Source of the DNA: Burkholderia sp. BCC1644
Lineage (GTDB): Bacteria; Pseudomonadota; Gammaproteobacteria; Burkholderiales; Burkholderiaceae
Direction: 5' to 3'
Assembly (NCBI RefSeq): GCF_902833225.1
Contig: NZ_CADFEI010000007.1
Coordinates: 248,001 to 312,000, forward strand
Length of the DNA: 64,000 bases
The translations under genes and the position numbers were made by a program. The first letter of the stretch is position 1, and each line of letters starts with the position of its first letter. The notes beneath the pieces are model-generated. The model did not search any database, was not told where the DNA came from, and saw only the letters and a list, made by a program, of their open reading frames with translations. Of the stretch, positions 25,602-33,485 are shown in pieces.

Positions 25602-28337
25602 CTACGGCCTCCCGGCCCGCGGTGGCAGTGACGCGGGCGCACGGCACACGCGCGTGAGCGTCACATAGCCCGTGCCCGCGCGTTGCTCCGCCGGCACCGA
25701 ATAGTCGATCGCGCACTGCTGATCCTGTCGCTGACCCCACTCGACCCGGATTCGGCCGTCATGCTCGCCGCTGCGCACGAACAGACGACTGCCCTGGCCG
25801 ACTGCCCCGAGCGGTGCGCCCGTCCGCGCATCGAGCGCGCGCGCGGCGAACGGCAACGGGCGGCCGTCCTCGGTTGTCGCGTCGATCAGCAGCGCGCGCG
25901 CCTTCACCGTATCGTATGAAAGCATCACGACCGCGCCGGCGCGGGGCGCGACGCTGCGCGAGACCGTCGTCATCTCGACGTCGTCCGCCACGTCCTTCGG
26001 ATCGATGTCGACCCGGTTGAGTTGATAAGGGACGAGACTCGGGACGATCGCATAGCCGAACCGGTTGACCCTGGCATCCGAATTGCCGACCGACGCGCCT
26101 TGCGCGTCCGGCGCGCGCACGACACCGACCGTCTCGCCCAGCGTCGGCCCGGGCGTCACGCCGCCCGGGTGCACGACCAGCCCGCCCGACGCACTGAGCG
26201 ACGCCTGCTGGTAGCCGCTGCCCATCCCGAAGTTACCCGCGAGCGACGCCGTCGGCATCCGGTAGCCGACACCGACACTGCCCGACGACGCGCGGTTGCT
26301 GCCGTCGTAGGTCGCCGACAGCGAGTACGAGCCGTCGCCCTGTTCGCCGAAACGCCCGGACACGCCTGCCATTGCACTCGTGCCCGCGCTGCTGTCGTGC
26401 GTGACGAGCGTGTTGAACGTCGGTGCGCGACGCGCGTTCCGGTCGAGCGGAATCGACACGCTCACACTCGCGAGCGTGTTGCCTTCCGGGCGCCCGAACG
26501 ACGACATGCCGGCCGACATGTTGCGCACCCGCTGGACCGACGCGCTCAGCGTCACGTCACGCCACTGCTTGCTGTAGCCGAGCGTGAAGCTGAGCGTCTG
26601 GCCGCGTCCCGCCCAATAACTGAGCGACGAGCCGTTCAGATAGACATTGCCGGCCTGCCCGATCTGCTGGCTGATGTTGAGATCGACGCGATTGCGCAAC
26701 CGGGGAAACGCGTCGGCCGACAGCCCCTGGGCCGTCCTGCCGGCCAGTTGCAGCGCATCGCTCAGGCCGAGATAGCCTTTCGTCGAATAGCGATACGCAA
26801 GCAGCGAGAAGTTCGTGCCGCTGTTCGGCAAATTCTTGCTGTACGACACGCGGATACTGGACCCGTTCATCCGCTCGGCGCCGGCCGGCTGCGTGCGCGC
26901 AACCGTGACGTCGGCCGCGATGCCGCCGATCGGTGTATTGAACGCGATGCCCATCAGCGCCGACTGGTAGCGCCCGGTGAACGCGCCGCCGCCGTATGCC
27001 GTCACCAGGTTGTTGATCCCCCGCTGCACGGTGAACTGGCCGACATACTGCGCGCCGCCGCCGGTACCTGAACCGAAATCGATCGCGCGGCCCGCCATCG
27101 CGCTGAATCGTGTGCTCCCCGGCCGCAGCAGCTGGACCGTCGTCGCGAACGGCACGATGAAGCTGTGCGCGTCGCCGTTCGCTTCGGTCACCGTCACGTT
27201 CAGGTCGCCGCCGTAACTCATCGCCTGCAGGTCGTCGATCTCGAACGGACCCGGTGCAACCGTCGTTTCATGCACGAGATAGCCGCGCTGGCGAATCGTC
27301 ACGCGCGCATTGGACTGGGCAACGCCGCGCACGACGGGCGCGTAGTAGCGCAGCGTATCGGGCAGCATCCGGTCGTCGCTCGAGATCTGGACGCCGCGAA
27401 ACGATACGGCGTCGAACAGGTCGCCGCTCGTCGAGCTTTCCCCGACGAGCAACTGGGCCCGCCATGCAGGCAGATCCGTCTGTGCGTAGACGTTGCCGCG
27501 CTGGTAGCGCACGACACCGCGCTGCGACCAGGTGAAATTGCCCGTATGGCGAATCCGGAACGGCCCGGCGCTCGCACCCATCGTCAGCCCCGTATAGAGC
27601 TGCGCGAACTCGTAGCCGCCGGCGCGCGTCGTAAACGCCATCGCGTTGTAGTTCACGAGGGCGGCCGGCACGCCGTTCGTCCAGGTCGACGGGTCGACGT
27701 AAGTGCTCCGGTTCGCGAGCCGCATGTAGAACTGCGGGACGACCAGATACAGCTTCTGTTCGTCCTGATCGAACGACAGCTCGGCCCCGGGAACATGGCG
27801 GGCGATCGGCTCGCAAAGCAACCCGTCGGGCATCGGTTCGGGCCGCGCATCGCGATCCTGGCCGCGCTCGCTGCGCGCCAGATCGACGCCCGCGCGCTGC
27901 AGCATCGCACGGTCGTAGCACGGCCGCACGCGGCCGTCGCCGGCGCGCCGGAACGCGATCTCTTCCACGCCGCGCCATTGCCCGTTGACGACGAAATCCA
28001 CGCGACGCTGCCCTTCCGTCAGCACGTTCGGACGCTCGTAGGGCGTCGTGTCGATCGGTGTGGCCCCGGCCCCGTGCATCAGCATCGATTCGTCGAAGCG
28101 GACCGTGTCGCCGGCCTGCGATGCCGGCTCCGCCGCAACCGGCGTGTCGTGGCCTGTGTCGTCGTGCGCCAGCGTTGCGGTTGCCGCGGCCGCGCGTTCC
28201 ACGAGCAGGCCCGCGCTCGCGACGGCGACCGCCACCGGCGTCAGTGCCGATGCGATCGCCCGCCGACGCGATCGCGATCGGCGGCGCGACGCCGGTACCG
28301 GAGCGTGCAAGGTAGGAATAACCGAAAAGCTCTGCAT
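25602..28337 (-). CDS. outer-membrane fimbrial usher, system 2
   Basis: A 911-residue FimD/PapC usher. After the signal peptide there is an N-terminal extension rich in His/Asp (ATLAHDDTGHDTPVAAEP), then the chaperone-binding domain with VDFVVNGQWRGVEEIAF. The barrel includes SSDDRMLPDTLRYYAPVVRGVA and the C-terminal plug-type domain contains LPFAARALDARTGAPLG. It is distinct from the usher of system 1 (much lower similarity by eye). It is followed directly by chaperone B and preceded by chaperone A. The N-terminal extension before the usher domain is longer than usual. Confidence 0.92.
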   Translation of the reverse strand: MQSFSVIPTLHAPVPASRRRSRSRRRAIASALTPVAVAVASAGLLVERAAAATATLAHDDTGHDTPVAAEPASQAGDTVRFDESMLMHGAGATPIDTTPYERPNVLTEGQRRVDFVVNGQWRGVEEIAFRRAGDGRVRPCYDRAMLQRAGVDLARSERGQDRDARPEPMPDGLLCEPIARHVPGAELSFDQDEQKLYLVVPQFYMRLANRSTYVDPSTWTNGVPAALVNYNAMAFTTRAGGYEFAQLYTGLTMGASAGPFRIRHTGNFTWSQRGVVRYQRGNVYAQTDLPAWRAQLLVGESSTSGDLFDAVSFRGVQISSDDRMLPDTLRYYAPVVRGVAQSNARVTIRQRGYLVHETTVAPGPFEIDDLQAMSYGGDLNVTVTEANGDAHSFIVPFATTVQLLRPGSTRFSAMAGRAIDFGSGTGGGAQYVGQFTVQRGINNLVTAYGGGAFTGRYQSALMGIAFNTPIGGIAADVTVARTQPAGAERMNGSSIRVSYSKNLPNSGTNFSLLAYRYSTKGYLGLSDALQLAGRTAQGLSADAFPRLRNRVDLNISQQIGQAGNVYLNGSSLSYWAGRGQTLSFTLGYSKQWRDVTLSASVQRVRNMSAGMSSFGRPEGNTLASVSVSIPLDRNARRAPTFNTLVTHDSSAGTSAMAGVSGRFGEQGDGSYSLSATYDGSNRASSGSVGVGYRMPTASLAGNFGMGSGYQQASLSASGGLVVHPGGVTPGPTLGETVGVVRAPDAQGASVGNSDARVNRFGYAIVPSLVPYQLNRVDIDPKDVADDVEMTTVSRSVAPRAGAVVMLSYDTVKARALLIDATTEDGRPLPFAARALDARTGAPLGAVGQGSRLFVRSGEHDGRIRVEWGQRQDQQCAIDYSVPAEQRAGTGYVTLTRVCRAPASLPPRAGRP

Positions 28338-28441
28338 GAGAAATTTCGTTTTTTCGCATGCCGAATCAACTGGTCGTCCATATCGACCCGTGAAACGGCA
28401 TGTTGAATCGTGCCTCGATACGGTGTGGCCTGACGCCCTGC

Positions 28442-29212
28442 TCAGTCCGCCAGTTTTTTCGTTATCGTGGTGCGACCGCCGTAGTCGTCGATGACCATGT
28501 ACCGCACGGTTGCCGGCTTCCGCGTCGATGCGGCAACACCCGGCAGTACAAACCGGGCGTGGTCGAACGGTGCGACCATTCCGCCGCCTGCCGATACGAA
28601 CGTGCCACCCGCATCGCTCTCCACCTTGCCGAACGAAACGTAATACGGCGTGGGGTTGGCAACCTCGAGTACGACCGTGCGGCCGCCCGCGCCCGGCGCT
28701 GCCGCGGCCGCTTTCCAGATGAGTTGATCGGGTGCGGCATCCACGCCGTCGGCAATCGCCGCCGGTCTGAAGAAGAGCTTGATGCGCGTCCGGAATCCGA
28801 AGCGCAGCTGGTTACCGGCATCCTTCGGGCCGGCCGGCACCTCGAGTACGTTCAGCCAGTAGATCGATTCGCGGTCGCCGGGCAGCGATGCCGGCGTGTG
28901 CGTGATGCGTAGCACGGCACTGCGGCCAGGCTCGACGCGCTTCAGGGACGGAGCGACGATGAACGGCACCTGCAATTGTTCGGGCGGCACGTCGACACGG
29001 CCATCGTCGACCCAGCTTTGCGCAAGCACCGGCTGCTCCGACGTGTTTTCGACGCGCACCGTCACGTCGCGCTCGCGTTCCGGGAAAACCACACGCGTGC
29101 CGTTCAATACAAGCGCCGCCTGCGCCGGCACGGCGCAGGCAGCCCATGCCACGACGCAACACGTCACCACATAATTAATAGTCCGAAATGACAAGATCAT
29201 GGCATGGAACAT
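28442..29212 (-). CDS. periplasmic fimbrial chaperone A, system 2
   Basis: A PapD-like chaperone of 256 residues from the ATG chosen. A TTG nine bases earlier and an ATG twelve bases later are alternatives, and no clear ribosome-binding site decides between them. Markers are GTRVVFPERERDVTVRVEN, AQSWVDDG, VAPSLKRVEPGRSAVLRI, GDRESIYWLNVLEVPAGP and RTRIKLFFRP. It follows the major pilin gene with no useful gap, so it probably handles that subunit. The intervening chaperone-usher gap is about 104 bp. Confidence 0.9.
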   Translation of the reverse strand: MFHAMILSFRTINYVVTCCVVAWAACAVPAQAALVLNGTRVVFPERERDVTVRVENTSEQPVLAQSWVDDGRVDVPPEQLQVPFIVAPSLKRVEPGRSAVLRITHTPASLPGDRESIYWLNVLEVPAGPKDAGNQLRFGFRTRIKLFFRPAAIADGVDAAPDQLIWKAAAAAPGAGGRTVVLEVANPTPYYVSFGKVESDAGGTFVSAGGGMVAPFDHARFVLPGVAASTRKPATVRYMVIDDYGGRTTITKKLAD

Positions 29213-29224
29213 GGACAGCAACGA

Positions 29225-29809
29225 TCAGTAGTAAGCGAGCGTGTAGCGGATGAACGAATTGCCCGAGCCGGTCTTGATGGCGGCCTGGTCGACCGTCGAC
29301 ACGTAGACGGCCGAATAGGTCAGCGTCGCCGTATTGTTCTTCACGGTTGCGACCTGCGCATCCGCCAGGTTTTGCGGCTTGCCGAGCCAGATCTTGCCGG
29401 CCTTGCCGTTGCCGGCGTCGCTGACCTGAATCTCCACGCCTACGGCCGGTTTCGTCCCGACGAGCTTCAGGTTGCCGGTGGCCGGATTGACGTTGACCGA
29501 TGCCGGGTCGAAATCGATCACGACCTTGGTATCGTCGGTACAACCCGCGTTGCCGCCGATATTCAGCGCAAACGGCACGGGTGTGGACGTCGAGCCGGCC
29601 GTGGCGAACGTGCTGGGGTTGATATGGTCGCCCAGCGACACTTCGCGGATATTGTCTACGCCAGGCGCCTGGCCGTTGATGTTGCACGTCACGTCCGAGA
29701 TGCTGCCCTCGAACTTGATCGTCCCGTCGTATGCATGGGCAACCGTCGGAGCCAGGACCGCGCTTGCGATACCGGCCGCAACCCAGCACTGAAGAAGTTT
29801 CATCTTCAT
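29225..29809 (-). CDS. major fimbrial subunit, system 2
   Basis: A 194-residue pilin. Signal peptide MKMKLLQCWVAAGIASAVLA is followed by YDGTIKFEGSISDVTCNINGQ. The pilin cysteine pair lies at DVTCNI and NAGCTDD. The C-terminus NSFIRYTLAYY fits the penultimate-aromatic donor-strand pattern. The start MKMKLL is preceded by AGGAAAGTGGAA. It is the first gene of the six-gene operon and the likely shaft subunit. It differs from the pilin of system 1 apart from family residues. Confidence 0.92.
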   Translation of the reverse strand: MKMKLLQCWVAAGIASAVLAPTVAHAYDGTIKFEGSISDVTCNINGQAPGVDNIREVSLGDHINPSTFATAGSTSTPVPFALNIGGNAGCTDDTKVVIDFDPASVNVNPATGNLKLVGTKPAVGVEIQVSDAGNGKAGKIWLGKPQNLADAQVATVKNNTATLTYSAVYVSTVDQAAIKTGSGNSFIRYTLAYY

Positions 29810-30523
29810 TTCCACTTTCCTATGAGATTGATTGGCTTGTGGCATACCGGCCGACATGCGCAATACCGCTTGCTTCAACGACATGACGCGAAATGACGGC
29901 CGCGCCGTCATTCCCGGAGAAACGGAATGCTCCGTTCCCCTTCGAATATTGACGACCACGCAATTCTATTTATCCGAGCCTGAAATTAATATCGTACAAG
30001 TAAGAAATTGACGGAACCGAAAGCATGCGTGAAGAACCGGATTCGGGCAGATTATTTTCGCATCCGCTATCGAAACGGCTCTCCAGTCAACGAGGCCATT
30101 CCGGCACGCCGGTGCCGCCGTCCCGGCAGGCCATTCAACGACCGGCTCAGGCATGGATAAATAATCGTGTCAATACGCTCAACGGCAGAGATTTTCGGGT
30201 CAGCAGAAAAGTCCTAATTCAATACACAAAGTCGGGATAAAACCCAATCCAGCTACCGTGATTCATGATTGAAATGGAAAGCGGCCCTGTCCGCGAGAAA
30301 AAGCAATGCGCCAGTGTCCGATGTTTTCGTTTTTTATTACTGCGGCACGTCGGGAGAACGCGCGGTGTCCATTACCGCAAATCCGAACGGCCTGGACCCG
30401 AAGGCAAGGAAATATCGTGATGCAGGCCGGCGCCTGCATGCGTCGGTCGGGCGGCCGCGCGCGAAGTCCGCGCGCTTCGGCAGACGTGAAGGGACCGATC
30501 GTGGCGCCGTGGCCGGCGGCACG
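29810..30523. promoter_or_regulatory. AT-rich leader region of fimbrial operon 2
   Basis: No convincing gene in about 700 bp. The section from roughly 29960 to 30300 is AT-rich (for example ATAAATAATCGTG) against high-GC surroundings, like the region upstream of fimbrial operon 1. The operon 2 promoter, on the minus strand, should lie here. The remainder leads into the small-ORF element copy 2. Confidence 0.5.
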
Positions 30524-30524
30524 C

Positions 30525-30555
30525 AAAAAAAGACGCCCGCTGTACGCAGCGGGCG
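30525..30555 (-). terminator. rho-independent terminator of agmatine operon and small-ORF element, copy 2
   Basis: Minus-strand stem CGCCCGCT / AGCGGGCG with loop GCGTAC, then TCTTTTTTT. It ends the long polyamine operon. Confidence 0.88.
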
Positions 30556-30585
30556 CGAATCCCAGTCAAGGAGGTGTCACACGAA

Positions 30586-30663
30586 CTACAGGCCCAGATT
30601 AAGGAAATCGCGTGCAACGGACAACGAATCGATTTCCATATCGATATGACGGGATACGCTCAT
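30586..30663 (-). CDS. 25-residue small protein overlapping deiminase stop, copy 2
   Basis: Encodes MSVSRHIDMEIDSL followed by SVARDFLNLGL. Its ATG overlaps the stop of the exported deiminase gene by ATGA, a classic translational-coupling arrangement. It aligns without gaps with the ORF at 20161. The stop is followed by a conserved segment holding CACCTCCTT, which resembles the 16S rRNA anti-Shine-Dalgarno tail, and then the operon terminator. The layout recalls small-protein genes whose 3' UTR yields regulatory RNAs (Cuckoo/CcsR type in other Proteobacteria). I do not know this peptide. Confidence 0.5.
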   Translation of the reverse strand: MSVSRHIDMEIDSLSVARDFLNLGL

Positions 30664-32171
30664 GCCGGTACTTCCCGCGTCGCACAGTGGATGCCGCCAC
30701 CGCCGGACGCGATGCCGAGGATGTCGACCTGCACGATCGCGCGGTTCGCCGCATATGGCCGGATCGCGGCAACCGCGGCCGCGTCGGCCGCCGCGTCGTT
30801 GAACTTCGGCATCACGATCGCGCCGTTGCACGTGTAGAAATTGATGTAGCCGGCCGCGAAATGCGACATCTGCCGCGCGCTCAGCGTCGTACCGGCCGAC
30901 GTGCCGTAGTTGACCGGCGGCACGAGTTCGACGATCTGCAGCGGCCGGCCGTTCGCGTCGGTCTGGCCGGCCAGGCGTTTCCGGTTCGCATCCGTCAATG
31001 CGCGCTCGCCGGTCGAATTCGACGCGTCGTAACAGCATGCGACCACGCCGGGCGCGAGAAAGCGCGCGTAGAAATCGACGTGACCGTTCGTGATGTCGCT
31101 CTCGTCAGCCGGCGACGCCGCGCCGCCGGCGCCACCCACGCCGCTGCCGCGCGGGTAGGTCGCCGTGCCCGGCAGCCAGATGATCTTCTGCACGCCGAGC
31201 GTGCGCTTCAGTTCGGCCAGCACGGTATCGCGGGCCGTCGGCAACAGCGTCGCGTTGGCGATCGCGCCGTTCGGGATGTCGAACAGCTGCGGATTGCGGT
31301 TCACGTGCAGCACGGCCGACTCGGTGAGGATCGCCGTCGCGTCGCCGTCGAATTCGATCGCACCGCCTTCGAGCGTCAACGTGCTGCGGATCAGGTTCGC
31401 GCCTCTGGTCTGCGCCATCCAGCCCGCCACCCTGCTGTCCTGGCTGAACGACTGGAAGAACTTGCCCGCTTTCGACCGGTTGCTCGCGGCCAGGATCGCC
31501 GGCGGAATCGTCCCCGCACTCTGGCCGGCGCCGTCGGTGTTCGCGTTGCCCCAGCCGTTGAAATTGAAGCCGATCGCGTTCAGCGCATTGCCGTTCGCCG
31601 TATCGCGGACGAACACGCAACCCGTGTCGCGCACCCAGAAATCGTTGAAGCCGCCGGCGAGCGGCACGAGGGTGATCCCGCCGGTACCCGCGGCGCGCGT
31701 CGCATAGCGCGCATGCAGGTCCGGATTCGCGACGCTCGCGGTCGCGAGCAGCGTGCGCGCCGCGTCCAGATCGACCGGCAGCACCAGCATGTTGACCGGC
31801 TCGGTTGCGCCGATCGCCTTCGCGACGTCCATCAGGTCGGCCCGCACGCGGTCGATGCCGGCATCCGTACTCTGTGACGTGACGGGCGCCCAGATGCCGT
31901 CCACGGCGGACGCGAAGGTCATGTAGGTCAATGCGTGCGGCGTATCTTCGGCCGGCATCCGGTACCCGGCCGGCCGTGCCGACGGCGTCGGGCGCGACGC
32001 GGACGCCGCGTCGGACGTGCCGCCGCCGTCGCCGCCGCCGCACGCGGCCAGGCTGCCCAACAGCGGCATGCCGAGCCACGCGGCCGAACAGCGGATGAAT
32101 CCGCGTCGGCCGGCATCCGGCATGGGCGGCGCGTGCGGGTTCGTGCTCGCGTTGTTGCCTTTCTTCGTCAT
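30660..32171 (-). CDS. exported agmatine deiminase / PAD-family paralogue, Tat lipoprotein
   Basis: A 503-residue member of the agmatine deiminase (Porphyromonas-type PAD) family. A twin-arginine signal RRGFIR (22-27) leads to the lipobox LAAC (C44), predicting a folded lipoprotein moved by Tat. Catalytic features are kept: WVRDTG, LEGGAIEFDG, NGHVDFYARF and the nucleophile C496 in GGGGIHC. It is about 140 residues longer than the cytosolic enzyme, with insertions near IPPAILAASNRSKAGKFFQ and PRGSGVGGAGGAASPADESD. It would deiminate agmatine or a related guanidine outside the cytoplasm. It is the last full-length gene of the polyamine operon. Confidence 0.85.
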   Translation of the reverse strand: MTKKGNNASTNPHAPPMPDAGRRGFIRCSAAWLGMPLLGSLAACGGGDGGGTSDAASASRPTPSARPAGYRMPAEDTPHALTYMTFASAVDGIWAPVTSQSTDAGIDRVRADLMDVAKAIGATEPVNMLVLPVDLDAARTLLATASVANPDLHARYATRAAGTGGITLVPLAGGFNDFWVRDTGCVFVRDTANGNALNAIGFNFNGWGNANTDGAGQSAGTIPPAILAASNRSKAGKFFQSFSQDSRVAGWMAQTRGANLIRSTLTLEGGAIEFDGDATAILTESAVLHVNRNPQLFDIPNGAIANATLLPTARDTVLAELKRTLGVQKIIWLPGTATYPRGSGVGGAGGAASPADESDITNGHVDFYARFLAPGVVACCYDASNSTGERALTDANRKRLAGQTDANGRPLQIVELVPPVNYGTSAGTTLSARQMSHFAAGYINFYTCNGAIVMPKFNDAAADAAAVAAIRPYAANRAIVQVDILGIASGGGGIHCATREVPA

Positions 32172-32322
32172 GTATTTCAACTCCGTTGCGCGGACGGCGC
32201 GCAGGCGTGCACGCCGGCTTCCGTCCCGTGGGACGGATTCCGCCTTGTTTTCAGTAGTCCGGAAAGACTGGAAAATGGAAGCAGCCTGCGGACCGGTCAC
32301 GCGGACCGGCCCGTCGCCGTGC

Positions 32323-33435
32323 TCAGGCCGGCTGCTGTTGCGTGGTGCAGTGGATGCCGCCGCCGCCCGCGGCGATGCCGTCGATGTTCAGCTGGATGAC
32401 CTCGCGGCCGGGGAACAGGTCGACGAGCGTGTCGCGCGTATTGCGGTCGGCGCGACTGTCGCCGAACTGCGGTGCGATCACCGCGCGGTTGCACACGTAG
32501 AAGTTGATGTAGCCGGCCGCGAACTCCGCGTTCTCGTAGGTGTGCCGGACGGTCTTCGGCCCCGGCAGCACGACGACCTTCAACGGGCGCCCCTTCGCAT
32601 CGGTGGATTTCCGCAGGATCTCCAGATGCTGCCGCGTCACCGCGTGATCGTACGACGACGGATCGGTGTCGAGCCCGGCCACCACGACGCCCGGGCTCGT
32701 GAAACGCGCGTAGAAGTCGGTATGCCCGTCGGTGATGTCCTTGCCTGCGATGCCGGGCAGCCAGATGATCTTCTTCAGCCCGAGCAGGCGGCTCAGTTCG
32801 GCCTCGCACTGCGCCTGGCTGACGCCCGGGTTGCGGTTCGCATTCAGCACGCAACTGCGCGTGATGATCGCCGTACCCTCGCCGTCCACCTCGATGCCGC
32901 CGCCTTCCAGCACGAGCTTCGTGTCGATCAGCCGCACGCCGGCGCGCTCGGTCACGAACGGTGCGACTTCCGCATCCTGGTCGTGCTCCTGCTTGTTGCC
33001 CCAGCCGTTGAAATTGAAGCTCACGCCGCCGAGCTGGCCCGACGCGTTCTTCACGAACACGGGCCCCGTATCGCGCATCCACAGATCGTCCACCGGATGC
33101 TGGACGAGCTCGACCGACGAACCGCACAGCCGCGATGCGATCGCATAGTCCTGCTCCCGCACCAGCATCTTCAGCGGCTCGTGCGCCGCGATTGCCTTCG
33201 CGACGGCCGCGAGGTTCTCGCGCACCACCGGCAGCAGCCGCGCGCCCCAGATGTCCTCGCTCGGGCCGAACGCCATCCAGGTCGCCGTGTGCGGCGCGCC
33301 CTCGTCCGGCATGTGCCAGGTGGCGCCCTGCTGCGCGTACGCGGCGCGGCCGAACAATCCGCCCAGCGTACCGGCGGCCAGCGCCGCGCCCGATACGGAC
33401 AGGCCGCGTTTCAACAGTTGACGTCGTGTGGTCAT
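32323..33435 (-). CDS. exported agmatine deiminase, Tat substrate (AguA'-like)
   Basis: A 370-residue agmatine deiminase with an N-terminal Tat signal: MTTRRQLLKRGLSVSGAALA, cleavage near AAYA-QQ, and no lipobox. The catalytic elements WMRDTGPVF, LEGGGIEVDG, TDGHTDFYARF and C363 in GGGGIHC are intact. It should hydrolyse agmatine to N-carbamoylputrescine and ammonia in the periplasm. P. aeruginosa agu2ABCA' likewise ends in a signal-bearing deiminase (from memory). It lies 50 bp after the binding-protein gene and 151 bp before the lipoprotein paralogue. Confidence 0.88.
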   Translation of the reverse strand: MTTRRQLLKRGLSVSGAALAAGTLGGLFGRAAYAQQGATWHMPDEGAPHTATWMAFGPSEDIWGARLLPVVRENLAAVAKAIAAHEPLKMLVREQDYAIASRLCGSSVELVQHPVDDLWMRDTGPVFVKNASGQLGGVSFNFNGWGNKQEHDQDAEVAPFVTERAGVRLIDTKLVLEGGGIEVDGEGTAIITRSCVLNANRNPGVSQAQCEAELSRLLGLKKIIWLPGIAGKDITDGHTDFYARFTSPGVVVAGLDTDPSSYDHAVTRQHLEILRKSTDAKGRPLKVVVLPGPKTVRHTYENAEFAAGYINFYVCNRAVIAPQFGDSRADRNTRDTLVDLFPGREVIQLNIDGIAAGGGGIHCTTQQQPA

Positions 33436-33485
33436 GGCATTCCTCTTTCGCTTGCCGGTTGCTTCAATGATTTCATGGTGCGCCG

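Larger units (their letters stand above)
30525..30667 (-). repeat. small-ORF/anti-SD element, copy 2
   Basis: Counterpart of 20100-20236. Downstream of the ORF stop, the minus strand reads TTCGTGTGACACCTCCTTGA, then CTGGGATTCG and the terminator. One base differs from copy 1 between the stop and the terminator loop. Confidence 0.85.

Noticed and set aside
30025-30240. A 71-codon ORF in the leader of fimbrial operon 2
   Set aside because: No ribosome-binding site, no recognisable domain and a location in a promoter region.
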